NCBI RefSeq assembly: GCF_000744185.1
Contig: NZ_JQLL01000001.1
Coordinates: forward strand, 1,765,001 to 1,829,000
Length of the DNA stretch: 64,000 nt
Source of the DNA: Carnobacterium funditum DSM 5970
GTDB lineage: Bacteria > Bacillota > Bacilli > Lactobacillales > Carnobacteriaceae
Direction: 5' to 3'
Made by a program: the position numbers and the translations under genes. How positions within the stretch are numbered: position 1 is the stretch's first letter; every line of letters starts with the position of its first letter. Below are positions 39,334 through 48,653 of the stretch, piece after piece. The notes under the pieces are model-generated. The model had not been told where the DNA came from. It did no database searches and saw only the letters and a list, made by a program, of their open reading frames with translations.

Positions 39334-40533
39334 CTACTTTAAAAAGCGACGAATCCATTTTAATTTACTGTCAGTGTAAGGTGGGAAAATAAAAGGAGCT
39401 TCTAATCTTTTAGAGGATAGGATGCTTCGCTCGTGTGAAAAAGTGTTGAAGCTGTATTTCCCGTGATAAGAGCCCGTTCCAGAATTTAAGACTCCACCAA
39501 AAGGCAAATTAGGAGATACCAGGTGAAAAATCGTATTATTGATAGTGACACCACCGGAACTGGTTTTAGGGATAATTTTATTTTGTAAGTTCTTATCTTT
39601 AGAAAAAATATAGAGAGCCAAGGGTTTAGACCGCTTATTTATTTGCACTATCGTTTTGTCCAAGTCATGAAAGCTAATGATGGGCAATAGCGGACCAAAT
39701 AGTTCATCTTTCATAAAAGGAGAAGTCCAATCCGAATCAAGTAAGGTCGGCTCAATATATCGATCGTCTAGATCAACGTATCCGCCAAACACAATTTCAT
39801 CTTTAGAGTCTTCTAGAATAGTGTTTAAGCGAGTAGCGTGTTTTTTATTAACAATCCTTGTGAAATCAGGGCTATTTTGCACATTGGTCCCATAGAACTG
39901 TTGAATAACTTTTTGGCATTCCTCAATAAAAGGCTGTTTGAGTTCTTCATGAATAAGGACATAATCCGGTGCCACACAAGTCTGTGCAGCATTAAGTAGT
40001 TTCCCATAAAGAATTCTTTTAGCAGCTTGTTGAATATCAGCATCCTGTAAGACAAGTGTAGGACTTTTTCCACCTAGTTCCAGTGTCACTGGGGTTAAAT
40101 GTTCAGCAGCGGCTTTCATGACTTCTTTTCCGACGGTTTTAAAATAATGGTATTTCCTGCAGAAATTGCTCCAATTAAAGGCTCAATCAACAATTGAAAG
40201 GGATAATTAAACGGACCAATGATTAATACGGTTCCATAAGGTTCATAATGCCGTTTGCTTTTTGAGGGAAAGAGAAAAAAAGGAGTGGACACTTTCTTAT
40301 CTTTAGCCCATTCAGGAATTTTTTTCTTGGTTTCTCTAATGCTGTTTAAAACAAAGCCTATTTCTGTTACGTAAGTTTCTACAGGATTTTTCCCCAAATC
40401 TTTTTGCAAAGCAGCAGTAATGTGTTGTTCATATTTAAGAATACCTTTTTTTAAGTTTTCTAGTTGTTTTATACGAAAAGAATAATTTTTGGTGTTGGGC
40501 CAATGTTTTTGTCACGTTTAGTTGATCTTCCAT
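39334..40533 (-). pseudogene. Class 3-type aldehyde dehydrogenase, deleted and frameshifted
   Basis: The gene starts at ATG 40533 (MEDQLNVTKTLAQHQKLFFS) behind GGAGG. An extra A in an A7 run near 40447 shifts the frame. It continues as LQKDLGKNPVETYVTEIGFV to TIILKPSEK, then joins VMKAAAEHLTPVTLELGGKSP. About 65 residues normally between these blocks are absent. The catalytic Glu (LELGGK) and Cys (AAQTCVAPDY) are still encoded. The family oxidises aliphatic or aromatic aldehydes with NAD(P)+. With one frameshift and one internal deletion it is inactive. Confidence 0.88.
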
Positions 40534-40603
40534 TAAATATCCTCCACAATTTTATTAGAATCGATTAGTTACATCCTTATGAGTTTAAATGATTTCCTTA
40601 CTG

Positions 40604-41443
40604 TTAAGACTTCTTTGTAAAACGTTTAAGTTCATTTCTAATGTTATTTTCTAAACGTTGATAGGCCATTAATTGTTGGCGTGCTCGTTCAATCTTTTTA
40701 TAGTTACCTGGATTTTTTTTATAAAATTGTTGGTGATAGTTTTCAGCCGGCCAAAATTCTGTTGTTGGTTGAATTAGCGTAACGATTGGTTTTTTGTATT
40801 TATCTGATTTAACTAACCGCTGTTTTGACTTTTCAGCAATTGTTTGTTGTTTCTCATTTCGAACAAAAATAATCGGACGATACTGACTGCCACGATCTTG
40901 AAATTGACCAAACTCATCGGTTGGATCGGTCAATTGCCAATAAAGTTCTAGTAAATCTTCATATTTAATGATTCTCGTATCAAAAATAATCTCAACTGCT
41001 TCGACATGTCCAGTATGGCGGCCGCTCACTTGGTCATAAGTGGGATTATCCACATCTCCTCCAGTGTAACCAGATAAGACTGAAACAATTCCCTTAAGAG
41101 TTTCAAAAGGCTCTACCATACACCAGAAACAGCCTCCTGCAAAAACGGCAGAATCTTGATAAGTGAGATCATTCGTGTAGTGTTTCGTCAGATCAAATTG
41201 AACGGTGTCAATATTAGTACCAGTAATCTTTCTATAAAAATCCGTCACATCAGGGGTTAAAGTACCTCTTAAAGCTAGTGGGCGTAAGTCAGCTTCAAGT
41301 TTTGCCAAATGGGTATCAAAATTAGCACCATCTTCTAAGCTGTTTTTGGCTGATGATAATAGGGATCTTTCCCATTTACGGGTCCCAGGATTGAGTATGA
41401 GGTTATATAAGTCATTGAGTGTCTCTTCGTGATTCATTTTCAT
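40604..41443 (-). CDS. msrA: Peptide-methionine (S)-S-oxide reductase with N-terminal extension
   Basis: It reduces methionine-S-sulfoxide in proteins. The catalytic Cys is C105 in FAGGCFWCMVEPFE. Family blocks are SGYTGGDVDNPTYDQVSGRHTGHVEAVE and FWPAENYHQQFYKKNPG. In front lies a helical region of about 90 residues (LYNLILNPGTRKWERSLL, LRPLALRGTLTPDVTDFY), resembling the small helical extension found on some Lactobacillales MsrA proteins and perhaps bacteriocin-immunity-like bundles. The start ATG 41443 follows AAGGAGG; the frame reaches further but lacks a good site. It is monocistronic. Confidence 0.9.
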   Translation of the reverse strand: MKMNHEETLNDLYNLILNPGTRKWERSLLSSAKNSLEDGANFDTHLAKLEADLRPLALRGTLTPDVTDFYRKITGTNIDTVQFDLTKHYTNDLTYQDSAVFAGGCFWCMVEPFETLKGIVSVLSGYTGGDVDNPTYDQVSGRHTGHVEAVEIIFDTRIIKYEDLLELYWQLTDPTDEFGQFQDRGSQYRPIIFVRNEKQQTIAEKSKQRLVKSDKYKKPIVTLIQPTTEFWPAENYHQQFYKKNPGNYKKIERARQQLMAYQRLENNIRNELKRFTKKS

Positions 41444-41665
41444 GTTGATGACCCTCCTTATGTTTGATTTTACAGTGAAAAATTCTGAGTTCATTTTATT
41501 TTAGATTCATTAGTGATAGTTATCTAAGTATCGTTATCAAGGATTAAAACTAATGAGTCTAGCGATAGTTGTTTTTTTTATTATACATCAGTAAGTATGG
41601 ACTAAGAACTATTTGAATCCATAAATACGAATATTGAAAGAAGACAGTACAAAAGATATACTAGA

Positions 41666-41716
41666 AAAACCATCCCTTAGGTGAGTTTTTCAATACTCAT
41701 TTAAGGGAAGGTTTCT
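41666..41716 (-). terminator. Hairpin after the YejK-like gene
   Basis: It is an imperfect inverted repeat (AAACCATCCCTTAGGTGAGT with ACTCATTTAAGGGAAGGTTT), just downstream of the minus-strand gene. Confidence 0.6.
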
Positions 41717-41759
41717 TATCGTTCACTTGAGCCAATGAAGACTAAATCTGCTTAGTTTA

Positions 41760-42761
41760 TTAAAACAAGTTTTTAATTTTTTCAATATTTTTAATCATCA
41801 CAGAAGTAGTTCCATCAGGGTTATTAATAAATTCGACAACTTCTGGATTTCGATAAAGTTCGATAGGGATGCTAATTTCTATGCCGTTATCTAAACGGAA
41901 TTTTTGTTTTGAATATTTTGGCCCAGCTACAGCGACTTGGGCAGGAGCTTTGTCTACGTAGCCTAATTCTTTTGTTTCCTCAAAAAACTTTTCTTTCTTT
42001 GCATGATCATCCCCGTAAAGAGTCTCAGCAATCACTTGGTTATCAATGACATTTTCTTCAGTCATACTGTGAACAAGCGCCTCTTTCGTATCAGCTAATA
42101 CTTGGAATTCTTCATCATTAAACGCCTTGCTTGTTTTTTGAACGGCTTTTTTTATGATAGAGATATTCTCTTTGAGACTAGGTTGAGGTTTATCTTCTAA
42201 AAATAATTCTGTAAAATAGAAAATTTTCTCTGCTAATTCAGTAATCATGTGTTTCTTTTCGATCACGTGGTATTCCATATTGCTTAAGTCCAACACCATT
42301 CCTTCTTGAATGGCTTGGCGGGCACTCGGTAAAATTGAACGATTCACAATCAACTGATTGATTAACGTATCTTCTTCGTAAGAAACATAATGAGTGATGC
42401 TGTCAGAATAATTTAGTTTAAACAATCCTAAACAGGGCACTTCGTCTAAAGTAAAGGAGACGAATAATAAATCTGCTGGTGGTATTTCTGGATTGAGTTT
42501 TGTAATAGAAAAGAATTTTTCAGTTAAGGTTTTAGTTGTTTCAATAAAATCATCTTGAAGAGTATGAAGAGTTTGGATCAAGGGGTTATCTGCTGTTAGT
42601 ATCCCAGTTTTCATGTTGTCTGAATCTTCTACTTTCTCAATCATGGCGTGAAGATAATCAAAAGTGAATTTCTCCGTAAGATCTAATCCGGCAAAAGAAA
42701 AAATAGGTTCATTACTGTTCAAATCAAAAATGTGTAAAATAGCTTCTTTAATATAAATCAT
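41760..42761 (-). CDS. Nucleoid-associated protein, NdpA/YejK family
   Basis: This 333-residue cytoplasmic protein belongs to the 37-kDa nucleoid-associated family. It opens IYIKEAILHIFDLNSNEPIF and shows LFVSFTLDEVPCLGLFKLNY, the tract with SARQAIQEGMVLDL, and the C-terminal PIELYRNPEVVEFINNPDGT. Family members bind the nucleoid, but the exact role is unclear. The start ATG follows GGAGGGA. It is transcribed away from nothing else obvious; the cstR gene lies 170 bp upstream behind a terminator. Confidence 0.85.
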   Translation of the reverse strand: MIYIKEAILHIFDLNSNEPIFSFAGLDLTEKFTFDYLHAMIEKVEDSDNMKTGILTADNPLIQTLHTLQDDFIETTKTLTEKFFSITKLNPEIPPADLLFVSFTLDEVPCLGLFKLNYSDSITHYVSYEEDTLINQLIVNRSILPSARQAIQEGMVLDLSNMEYHVIEKKHMITELAEKIFYFTELFLEDKPQPSLKENISIIKKAVQKTSKAFNDEEFQVLADTKEALVHSMTEENVIDNQVIAETLYGDDHAKKEKFFEETKELGYVDKAPAQVAVAGPKYSKQKFRLDNGIEISIPIELYRNPEVVEFINNPDGTTSVMIKNIEKIKNLF

Positions 42762-42885
42762 CTTGTTCCCTCCATTTTTTCAGTCACGCTTAGCAGTATC
42801 TCATAAATTGGACAGTCAAAAAAGAGCTTTTTTGAAAAGCAGGATTGGAAATTTCTAAACAATTATTTTTTAAGTGCTAAAAACA

Positions 42886-42923
42886 AAATAAGCTGACTCC
42901 ATAAAAATGGAGTCAGCTTATTT
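42886..42923 (-). terminator. Terminator after cstR
   Basis: It is a perfect 17-bp stem (42886-42902 with 42907-42923) with loop AAAA and T-rich flanks, just after the cstR stop. Confidence 0.9.
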
Positions 42924-42929
42924 AACTTG

Positions 42930-43205
42930 CTATTTTTTTATAATCATGTTGATAGCCTGATCAATTTTTTGTGCTTGGTCTTGAACGTCTTTAGTAGGGT
43001 TCTCAAAACAATTTTTTAAATTTTCAGCAACGATTATGCCCATCACACGATCAATACTAGCGCGAGTGGCGCTCAATTGTGTGATGACATCTATGCATTC
43101 TTTGTCTTCATCAATCATCTTTTGAACACCGCGAACCTGGCCTTCTGTCCGTTTTAAACGATTAATAATTTTCTTTTTTTGTTCTAGTTTATTTTCCGTA
43201 TCCAT
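42930..43205 (-). CDS. cstR: CstR-type persulfide-sensing repressor
   Basis: It is a 91-residue CsoR-family helical repressor (KKKIINRLKRTEGQVRGVQKM). Cys37 and Cys66 are 29 apart, as in CstR (C31/C60). The histidine of copper-sensing CsoR, four residues before the second Cys, is absent (ENLKNC). This points to reactive sulfur sensing. It is transcribed from the same strand just after a CoA-disulfide-reductase fusion gene that carries a CstR-like operator, which supports the role. The start ATG follows AAAGAGGG. Confidence 0.9.
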   Translation of the reverse strand: MDTENKLEQKKKIINRLKRTEGQVRGVQKMIDEDKECIDVITQLSATRASIDRVMGIIVAENLKNCFENPTKDVQDQAQKIDQAINMIIKK

Positions 43206-43268
43206 TGTATCCCTCTTTCTAAAAGTCAGTTATAGTATATCCTTTTAAATAGAATAAGTACATAGATA

Positions 43269-45716
43269 TTAGATAAACAAGTTTAAGTTAGAATCTTCGC
43301 TATCGCCAAGGTAAGCTGCGACACCACCATATTCAACAAAATCAAATAGTTCTTCTTTTTCAATCCCCATGATATCCATACTCATGGTACAAGCAATAAA
43401 TTTAACACCTAAGTTGCTTGCTTTTTCAATCATGACTGGTAATGGGTCCACATTCTTTTGTTTCATCACTGTTTTCATCATTTTAGCACCAGCACCACCC
43501 ATGTTCATAGAAGAAATAGGTAAGCTATCCGCATTGTTAGGAAGCATGATGTCAAATAATTTTGCCATACCGCTTTTTTGTATTTTTTGTTTTTTCAAGA
43601 CGCTTAATCCCCAGAAAGTAAAGAAAATCGTCACATTTTTACCCATTGCGGCTGCACCTGTAGCGATAATCATAGAAGCTAAAGCTTTATCCATATCGCC
43701 ACTAAAGACTACCATCGTTGCGCCTTCTTTTGTTTCTTTCATCACGCCTTCTTGAGGAAGGTTAGCAGTGTTTTGTAAGAGGTTGCCCTTTGATAAGGTT
43801 GCAACGACTTTATCGCCTTCAATTTCATTTTTTAAGACAGTATTTCCTGTACTTTTAGCCCACGCTTCAATATCAGCACTAAAGCCAAAATCACTCGCTT
43901 TAACGACCATTTTTTGTCCATCAGACATTTGGTCCATTTGTTCTTTAACTTTTAATATCGGACCAGGACATTGCAATCCACAAGCATCCACTTCGATAGT
44001 TGTTAAAGGACAAGTTTGAGAAGGATCTACCGGTTGTTCTTTCACGACTTTTTTGAAGGGCTTATTTTTTAATACATAGTTTGCAAATTTATATGTTTTA
44101 TAACCGCCATCAAGATTTTTTACATCAAAACCATTGTGCATCAAGATTCTTGCAGCATTGTATCCTCTTAAACCCACTTGACAGTAAACATAGATAGTTT
44201 TATCTTTTGGCAATTCATCTAGTCTGTTTCTTAATTGATTTAAAGGAATAAATGCGCCTTTTGGCAATGAGCCAGTTGCTAGTTCAAAGTCTTCTCTGAT
44301 ATCCAAAAAGAATGCATCTTGTTCTAATAACGCATCGACTTCATGCCATTGAATCGTTTTGATTTTTTCATTCATCATATTATCAGCTGTGTATCCTAAC
44401 ATATTAACTGGATCTTTTGCACTAGAATAGGGGGGAGCATAAGCTAGCTCGATAGCGGCCAGTTGATCTGCCGTTCCACCAAATTTCATTGCTGTTGCGA
44501 TAACATCAATGCGTTTATCAACCCCTTTAGTTCCAACACCTTGTGCACCTAAAATTTTACCATCGTTTCCGAAAAGTAATTTCAAATGAATCGGACTAGC
44601 ACCAGGGTAATAACCAGCATGTGAGTTGGGGTGCACATGAATCACTTGGAAGTCAATTCCTTTGTTTTTCAACATGCGTTCACTATTCCCAGTAGAAGCA
44701 GCAGTCAATTCGAAAATTTTAGCGACAGAAGTTCCTTGCGTTCCTGGGTACATTGCAGGAATGCCGTTGATGATATCCGCCACTAAACGTCCTTGACGAT
44801 TCGCTGGCCATGCAAGAGGGATATTTGTAGGTGATCCATCCACAACATCTTTCACTTCAATAACATCCCCAATTGCGAAAATATTTGGGTAATTTGTTAG
44901 AAGCTGCTCGTTAACTTTGATAGCATTTTTAAAGCCAAGTTCGATGCCGCATTCTTTAGCTAATGTATTTTCTGGAGTAACGCCAATAGATAAAATGGTC
45001 ATATCCGTTTCCAATACTCTGCCACTCGTTAATAACAGTTTTTTTCCATGATCTTTAAATTCTTTCAATCCATCATTTAGTAATAAGTTAACACCATGCA
45101 TATTGATTTGAGTGTGCAATTGTTGTGCCATCTCAAAATCGATATTGGGCATGACTTGAGGTGCCATTTCAACTAATTGAACATCAAGGTCCAATATTTT
45201 AAGGTTTTCCATCATTTCTAAACCGATAAACCCACCACCAATGATGGTTGCAGTTTGGATGTCATTTTCGGCTATATATTCTTTAATAAGGTCCATATCA
45301 GGAATATTGCGTAATGAAAAGACATTTTTAGCAGTTTCCATACCTGGAATTGCGGGTGTGATGGCTTTTGCGCCAGTTGAAATAATTAGTTTATCGAACG
45401 TTTCTGTATAATTTTCACCTGTTTGATGATTCAAAACAGAAATTTCATTATTTTTTGGATCAATCGCAGTTACTTCAGAAAAATTGCGGATGTCTAATGC
45501 ATATTGCTGCTCCATACCTTCAACAGTTTGTAGCAATAAGCTATCGCGCTCTTTAATTTCCCCACCAATGTGGTATGGAAGACCGCAGTTGGCAAATGAA
45601 ATGTATTCACCTTTTTCAAAAAGAATAATAGTGTCATCTTCGTTTAAACGGCGAAGTCTAGTAGCAGCTGTTGCTCCACCAGCTACACCGCCGATAATAA
45701 GTATTTTTTGTGCCAT
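43269..45716 (-). CDS. CoA-disulfide reductase/rhodanese/TusA/DsrE fusion
   Basis: This 815-residue sulfur-handling protein has four domains. Residues 1-450 are a flavin/NAD(P)H disulfide reductase of the CoADR type (GGVAGGATAATRLRR, redox C44 in SFANCGLPYH). Residues about 460-550 are a rhodanese with C512 in YCQVGLRGYNAARI. Residues about 570-645 are TusA-like, with C578 and C583 in DACGLQCPGPILK. The last about 160 residues are DsrE/DrsF-like (FIACTMSMDIMG). It would reduce CoA persulfides and relay sulfane sulfur during sulfide stress. It lies upstream of cstR and is presumably repressed by it. Confidence 0.92.
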   Translation of the reverse strand: MAQKILIIGGVAGGATAATRLRRLNEDDTIILFEKGEYISFANCGLPYHIGGEIKERDSLLLQTVEGMEQQYALDIRNFSEVTAIDPKNNEISVLNHQTGENYTETFDKLIISTGAKAITPAIPGMETAKNVFSLRNIPDMDLIKEYIAENDIQTATIIGGGFIGLEMMENLKILDLDVQLVEMAPQVMPNIDFEMAQQLHTQINMHGVNLLLNDGLKEFKDHGKKLLLTSGRVLETDMTILSIGVTPENTLAKECGIELGFKNAIKVNEQLLTNYPNIFAIGDVIEVKDVVDGSPTNIPLAWPANRQGRLVADIINGIPAMYPGTQGTSVAKIFELTAASTGNSERMLKNKGIDFQVIHVHPNSHAGYYPGASPIHLKLLFGNDGKILGAQGVGTKGVDKRIDVIATAMKFGGTADQLAAIELAYAPPYSSAKDPVNMLGYTADNMMNEKIKTIQWHEVDALLEQDAFFLDIREDFELATGSLPKGAFIPLNQLRNRLDELPKDKTIYVYCQVGLRGYNAARILMHNGFDVKNLDGGYKTYKFANYVLKNKPFKKVVKEQPVDPSQTCPLTTIEVDACGLQCPGPILKVKEQMDQMSDGQKMVVKASDFGFSADIEAWAKSTGNTVLKNEIEGDKVVATLSKGNLLQNTANLPQEGVMKETKEGATMVVFSGDMDKALASMIIATGAAAMGKNVTIFFTFWGLSVLKKQKIQKSGMAKLFDIMLPNNADSLPISSMNMGGAGAKMMKTVMKQKNVDPLPVMIEKASNLGVKFIACTMSMDIMGIEKEELFDFVEYGGVAAYLGDSEDSNLNLFI

Positions 45717-45761
45717 GAGTAATTCTCCTTTGGATTTGATTGTTTTTTCACAATATAAAAT

Positions 45762-45778
45762 ATACCCTACTAGGGTAT
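45762..45778. promoter_or_regulatory. CstR operator
   Basis: ATACCCTACTAGGGTAT is a perfect palindrome with the TACCC/GGGTA arms of CsoR-family CstR operators. It lies 46-62 bp upstream of the sulfur-fusion gene start. A second, imperfect copy, TACCTTTAGGGGTAT, lies at about 45859-45873. Confidence 0.85.
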
Positions 45779-45789
45779 GATAGTCAAGT

Positions 45790-46225
45790 GTTTTAAGTCT
45801 ATAATTAAAAGACTGTCAAATATGGTAACGCAACAAATAAACGGAAAGCCTCATAAGTGTACCTTTAGGGGTATGGTAGGTAAAAAGATTTTTTAAGGAG
45901 AAAGATATAAAAAGTTGAAAAATGCAAAGAACTATATAAAGCACTAAAGAAGAAAATGAATAGGGGGTAAAAGTTTGCTAATCTTTTCTCCATACTATTT
46001 CTGTAACAAATCAGTCTGGAGAAAAGATTTATTTGTAGTAAAAAGATTTATTTGTAGTAAGTAGTAGTAAATGGAAAGACTTAGTCTCTTTTGCTTTTCC
46101 ACGAGAATTTGAGATAAAGCAATTCACTTTTTTTCATCCAGTAGGTTTAAATGCTTCGCTTAATCGGGAAAACTATTTTATAATGAAGTATGATTAAAAT
46201 TTGATGAACATAAAGAGGGGTTAAA
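45790..46225. other. Intergenic stretch with hairpin and tandem repeat
   Basis: No gene. AATCTTTTCTCCA (45980-45992) pairs with TGGAGAAAAGATT (46017-46029). A perfect 19-bp tandem duplication follows at 46022-46040 and 46041-46059. TATAAT near 46180 may be the dapF -10. Confidence 0.5.
46022..46059 (+). repeat. Perfect 19-bp tandem duplication
   Basis: AAAAGATTTATTTGTAGTA occurs twice head to tail, overlapping the right arm of a hairpin. It is a recent duplication with no visible effect on a gene. Confidence 0.85.
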
Positions 46226-47074
46226 ATGGATTTTACAAAGATGCATGGGATAGGCAATGATTATGTTTATGTAAATGATTTAGATGAAAAAATCACTAAT
46301 CCAGCGGCCGTTTCTTTAGTTGTGAGTGATCGCCATTTTGGTATCGGATCAGACGGGTTAATTTTGATCCGGCCATCTAATAAAGCTGATTTTATGATGC
46401 GGATGTACAATGCGGATGGATCAGAAGGAGCCATGTGCGGCAACGGAATCCGTTGTTTCTCAAAATTCGTCTATGATAAAGAATTAACGGATAAACTAAT
46501 GTTGACGGTCGAGACAAAAAGTGGCATCAAAACCATCGAATTAGAAAAAGAAGGCGACGAAATTACAAGAGCACGTGTTGATATGGAGATGCCTATTTTA
46601 AAAACAAAAGACATTCCTATGCGTTGGTCTGAGGAAGAATGCATCAACCAGCCTTTACAAGTGAATGGACAAACTTACCAAGTTACGGCGGTTTCAATGG
46701 GGAACCCTCATGTCGTTACGTTTGTGGAGGACACTAAAGGGATCGAAATTGAAAAAATTGGACCGTACTTCGAGCATCATGAAGTATTTCCAGAACAGGT
46801 GAATACGGAATTTATCCGTATCATCGACAATAAGACAATCGAGATGCGTGTATGGGAAAGGGGCTCCGGCGAAACATTGGCTTGTGGAACAGGTGCTTGC
46901 GCGGCAGTAGTAGCTGCCCATTTGAATGGCTATACTAGTAGAAAAGTAACGGTGAAACTGCTAGGCGGAGATTTATTGGTGGAATGGGATGAAGGAACGA
47001 ATTTGGTTTATTTATCCGGTTCCGCCACAACAGTATACGAAGGAACGATAGATATTAGAGGAGTGAAAGCATAA
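46226..47074 (+). CDS. dapF: Diaminopimelate epimerase
   Basis: It converts LL- to meso-diaminopimelate for lysine and peptidoglycan. The protein has 282 residues. The two catalytic cysteines are C71 in MCGNGIRCF and C220 in ACGTGACA. Further landmarks are KMHGIGNDYVYV at the N-terminus and the AVSMGNPHVV block. The ATG follows AGAGGGG. The stop codon directly abuts the dapL ATG, so the two are coupled. G and C content and codon choice look higher than in neighbouring genes. Confidence 0.97.
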   Translation: MDFTKMHGIGNDYVYVNDLDEKITNPAAVSLVVSDRHFGIGSDGLILIRPSNKADFMMRMYNADGSEGAMCGNGIRCFSKFVYDKELTDKLMLTVETKSGIKTIELEKEGDEITRARVDMEMPILKTKDIPMRWSEEECINQPLQVNGQTYQVTAVSMGNPHVVTFVEDTKGIEIEKIGPYFEHHEVFPEQVNTEFIRIIDNKTIEMRVWERGSGETLACGTGACAAVVAAHLNGYTSRKVTVKLLGGDLLVEWDEGTNLVYLSGSATTVYEGTIDIRGVKA

Positions 47075-48286
47075 ATGGTTACAGTAAATCACGATTATCT
47101 AGACTTAAAAGGAAGTTATCTGTTCTCTACAATCGCAAAGAAGATTACAGCTTATCAAACGAAACATCCGGAAGCGAAGATTATCCGCATGGGTATTGGC
47201 GATGTAACGCAACCACTGGTGCCAGCTGTCGTAGAAGCGCTCCATAAAGCAGTCGATGAACAAACAAGCATGGATACGTTCCATGGTTATGCACCCGATT
47301 TGGGTTATGCTTTTTTACGTGAAAAAATCGTTGAACAGGACTACGAAGCAAGAGGCGCACATGTCGAATCCGATGAAGTATTCATTTCAGACGGAGCAAA
47401 GGGCGATGTAGCAAATATTCAGGAAATATTCGGACGGAACAACAAGGTCGCTGTTGGCGATCCGGTTTACCCTGTTTATGTGGATAGCAATGTCATGAGC
47501 GGACGTACAGGTACATACAATGCTGAAACGGAAATTTGGAGTGATCTTACGTATCTTTCTGCGACGAGTGAAAATGAGTTTACGCCTTCTTTACCGACAA
47601 ATCATGTCGATTTGATTTACTTGTGCTACCCGAATAACCCGACAGGAACTACCTTGACGAAGGAAGCCTTGCAAGAGTGGGTTGACTATGCAAACAAGGA
47701 AGAGGCTATCATCATCTATGATTCTGCCTATGAAGCCTTCATCACGGAAGCGAACATCCCACGTTCCATTTATGAAATTGAAGGATCCAGAACGTGCGCC
47801 ATTGAAGTCAGAAGTTTTTCGAAGACGGCAGGCTTCACCGGTTTGCGTTTAGGTTATACGGTCGTTCCGAAAGAATTGGTACGTGAAGGAGTTGCTCTAC
47901 GTGATTTATGGGCAAGAAGACACTCTACGAAATTCAACGGCGCTCCGTACATTGTTTCGCGTGCAGGAGAAGCCGTGTATTCAAAAGAAGGTAAAAAACA
48001 AATTAAAGAACAAATCGCTTACTACTTGCGCAATGCAAAAACTATCCGTGAGTATTTGATGGAAGCTGGTTACGAAGTATTTGGTGGCGTAAATGCTCCT
48101 TATGTATGGACTAAAACACCAGAAGGAATGACGTCATGGGCATTCTTTGATTTCCTACTGGAAGAGAAGAACATCGTTGTGACGCCAGGTTCAGGTTTTG
48201 GCCCAAGTGGCGAAGGCTACGTTCGTTTCTCGGCATTCGGAGATTACGAATCGGTTCAGGAAGCAATGAAACGTATTACACAATAG
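47075..48286 (+). CDS. dapL: LL-diaminopimelate aminotransferase
   Basis: This PLP enzyme makes LL-diaminopimelate directly from tetrahydrodipicolinate, bypassing the succinyl/acetyl routes. The protein has 403 residues. PLP lysine K250 lies in VRSFSKTAGFTGLRLGY. DapL features are RMGIGDVTQPL, DTFHGYAPDLGYAFLR and YLCYPNNPTGT. It overlaps nothing and directly follows dapF. DapL is not the usual route in Lactobacillales, so a transferred dapFL unit is plausible given the GC-richer codons. Confidence 0.95.
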   Translation: MVTVNHDYLDLKGSYLFSTIAKKITAYQTKHPEAKIIRMGIGDVTQPLVPAVVEALHKAVDEQTSMDTFHGYAPDLGYAFLREKIVEQDYEARGAHVESDEVFISDGAKGDVANIQEIFGRNNKVAVGDPVYPVYVDSNVMSGRTGTYNAETEIWSDLTYLSATSENEFTPSLPTNHVDLIYLCYPNNPTGTTLTKEALQEWVDYANKEEAIIIYDSAYEAFITEANIPRSIYEIEGSRTCAIEVRSFSKTAGFTGLRLGYTVVPKELVREGVALRDLWARRHSTKFNGAPYIVSRAGEAVYSKEGKKQIKEQIAYYLRNAKTIREYLMEAGYEVFGGVNAPYVWTKTPEGMTSWAFFDFLLEEKNIVVTPGSGFGPSGEGYVRFSAFGDYESVQEAMKRITQ

Positions 48287-48293
48287 ACTATCT

Positions 48294-48345
48294 AGGCTTG
48301 AAGGCAGCTAGGCAATAGGCCAAGCTACTTCAAGTCTTTTTTTGT
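48294..48345 (+). terminator. Terminator after dapL
   Basis: It is a long imperfect stem (GGCTTGAAG with CTTCAAGTC, and AGCT/AGCT inside) followed by T7. Confidence 0.7.
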
Positions 48346-48359
48346 TTATTATCCAGATA

Positions 48360-48653
48360 AGCAATATAATTTTTAGCTAGCCCTATTTGTTCCTAATTCT
48401 TTTCGACGCATAATCTTCATGAAAAGCATCAAATTGGAATGGAAATGGAACTCGGTGGTCTGATGCTATAAGCACACGCAAAAAAGTTCAAGGTATTTTG
48501 CCCTTGAACTTTTTTGTCTGATGAAGTTCAGAACTTTGTCGTAACGTGTTTGATGCATAATCCAGACATAGTTGTTGACGATACCTAGTAGGGTTGCAAT
48601 TAGATAGTTATTTATTTCATGTTTCTTCTCGCCGAATTCTATTCTGTATTTGA
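48360..48653. other. Gene-free stretch with a second terminator
   Basis: It is decayed DNA without a gene. On the minus strand about 48513-48650 reads NYLIATLLGIVNNYVWIMHQ, possibly a membrane-protein remnant. Confidence 0.35.
48480..48517. terminator. Bidirectional terminator
   Basis: It has a 15-bp stem (48480-48494 with 48503-48517) and A6/T6 flanks. Confidence 0.85.

Noticed and set aside
43369-44019. Plus-strand open frames over the sulfur-fusion gene
   Set aside because: They are antisense shadows of a clearly coding gene with conserved motifs.
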